Source: Acidobacteria bacterium CG_4_9_14_3_um_filter_49_7 (GTDB taxonomy: Bacteria; Acidobacteriota; Holophagae; Thermotomaculales; Thermotomaculaceae). Taken from it: a DNA stretch of 13,883 bases. A program made the position numbers and the translations under genes. This document shows, one piece after another, positions 13,779-13,883 of the stretch. The notes under the pieces were generated by a model. That model did no database searches. It was given only the letters and a program-made list of their open reading frames with translations, and had not been told where the DNA came from. The DNA lies in contig PFTO01000035.1 in assembly GCA_002789615.1 (NCBI GenBank), forward strand, positions 4,179 to 18,061. The letters are read 5' to 3'. Positions within the stretch are counted from its first letter, which is position 1. Every line of letters begins with the position of its first letter.

Positions 13779-13806
13779 GTGTTCAGTGTTCCGTGTTCTG
13801 TGTTCT
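13779..13806 (+). repeat. Four-unit heptanucleotide tandem repeat GTGTTCN
   Basis: Four consecutive 7-mers read GTGTTCA, GTGTTCC, GTGTTCT, GTGTTCT with only the seventh base varying. Just upstream, GTGATGAGTGA (13755-13765) is the same motif found in the tandem units at 12711-12766, in the opposite orientation. The arrangement recalls the short tandem heptamer repeats of cyanobacterial intergenic DNA. Confidence 0.85.
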
Positions 13807-13815
13807 GACCGGTGT

Positions 13816-13873
13816 CTTGTCCTGATATAGGTTGACACCTATAGAACCGCTGAAAGCGGTCAAGGAGGACAAG
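13816..13873 (+). promoter_or_regulatory. Structured leader: predicted three-way junction burying a ribosome binding site
   Basis: An outer 8-bp stem pairs CTTGTCCT (13816-13823) with AGGACAAG (13866-13873). Inside are two perfect hairpins: TATAGGT-TGAC-ACCTATA (13826-13843) and ACCGCT-GAA-AGCGGT (13846-13860). The linkers are only GA, GA and CAAGG. The outer stem overlaps the AAGGAGG of the next gene. It could be a cis-regulatory RNA or the end of an insertion element. Confidence 0.5.
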
Positions 13874-13875
13874 CT

Positions 13876-13883
13876 ATGCAGGA
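13876..13883 (+). CDS. Start of an unidentified gene, truncated by the window edge
   Basis: ATGCAGGA follows AAGGAGG (13862-13868) with a 7-base spacer, so a plus-strand gene very probably starts here. Only Met-Gln and a partial codon are visible, so nothing can be said of its product. A transposase is possible given the repeat-rich, dyad-rich upstream DNA. Confidence 0.45.

Noticed and set aside
13816..13873. Hammerhead ribozyme, suggested by CTGAT, GAA and TC around three stems
   Set aside because: The core lacks the conserved GA after CUGAU and one A of the GAAA joining segment, so the catalytic core is not met.

Overview
The window carries 14 protein-coding genes, three of them short or split enough to be missed easily, plus a partial gene at each edge. 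Base composition is moderate. The gene set suggests a Gram-negative-type, anaerobic or oxygen-sensitive bacterium. It has a flavodiiron protein with rubredoxin, a rubredoxin-less rubrerythrin-like diiron protein, ferritin and PerR for oxygen and peroxide defence, a type III glutamine synthetase, a lipoprotein, and a sigma54 activator. An Acidobacteriota-like or deltaproteobacterial-grade lineage is my best guess, but no rRNA or other decisive phylogenetic marker is present.

Layout. (1) 1-579, minus strand: a BlaI/MecI-type repressor gene followed one base later by the start of a membrane protein that is probably its BlaR1/M56 sensor protease. The promoter overlaps two matching 16-bp dyads, which fits autorepression. 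(2) 850-6889, plus strand: a tightly coupled three-gene unit (40-aa lipoprotein, type III glutamine synthetase, 1284-aa sigma54-type activator) with ATGA overlaps at both junctions. It ends at a 26-bp palindromic terminator shared with the convergent flavodiiron gene. (3) 6924-10436, minus strand: PerR, rubrerythrin-like protein, ferritin, AhpD-like protein, rubredoxin and flavodiiron protein, a compact oxidative-stress cluster. (4) 10444-12417, minus strand: prfB (release factor 2) with its classical programmed +1 frameshift, translationally coupled to an orphan sensor histidine kinase. (5) 12418-13883: a repeat-rich intergenic stretch with inverted terminal hairpins, a single-pass membrane protein of unknown function, a heptanucleotide repeat array, and a strongly structured leader in front of a gene that starts 8 bases before the window ends.

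The most unusual items are the following. The activator appears to have evolved from a kinase-STAND-TPR signalling protein whose kinase and P-loop have decayed while the sigma54 AAA+ module remains intact. A candidate REPIN/MITE-like element at 12424-12766 has terminal hairpins that differ by a compensatory base-pair change. A predicted three-way-junction leader at 13816-13873 would bury the ribosome binding site of the last gene.
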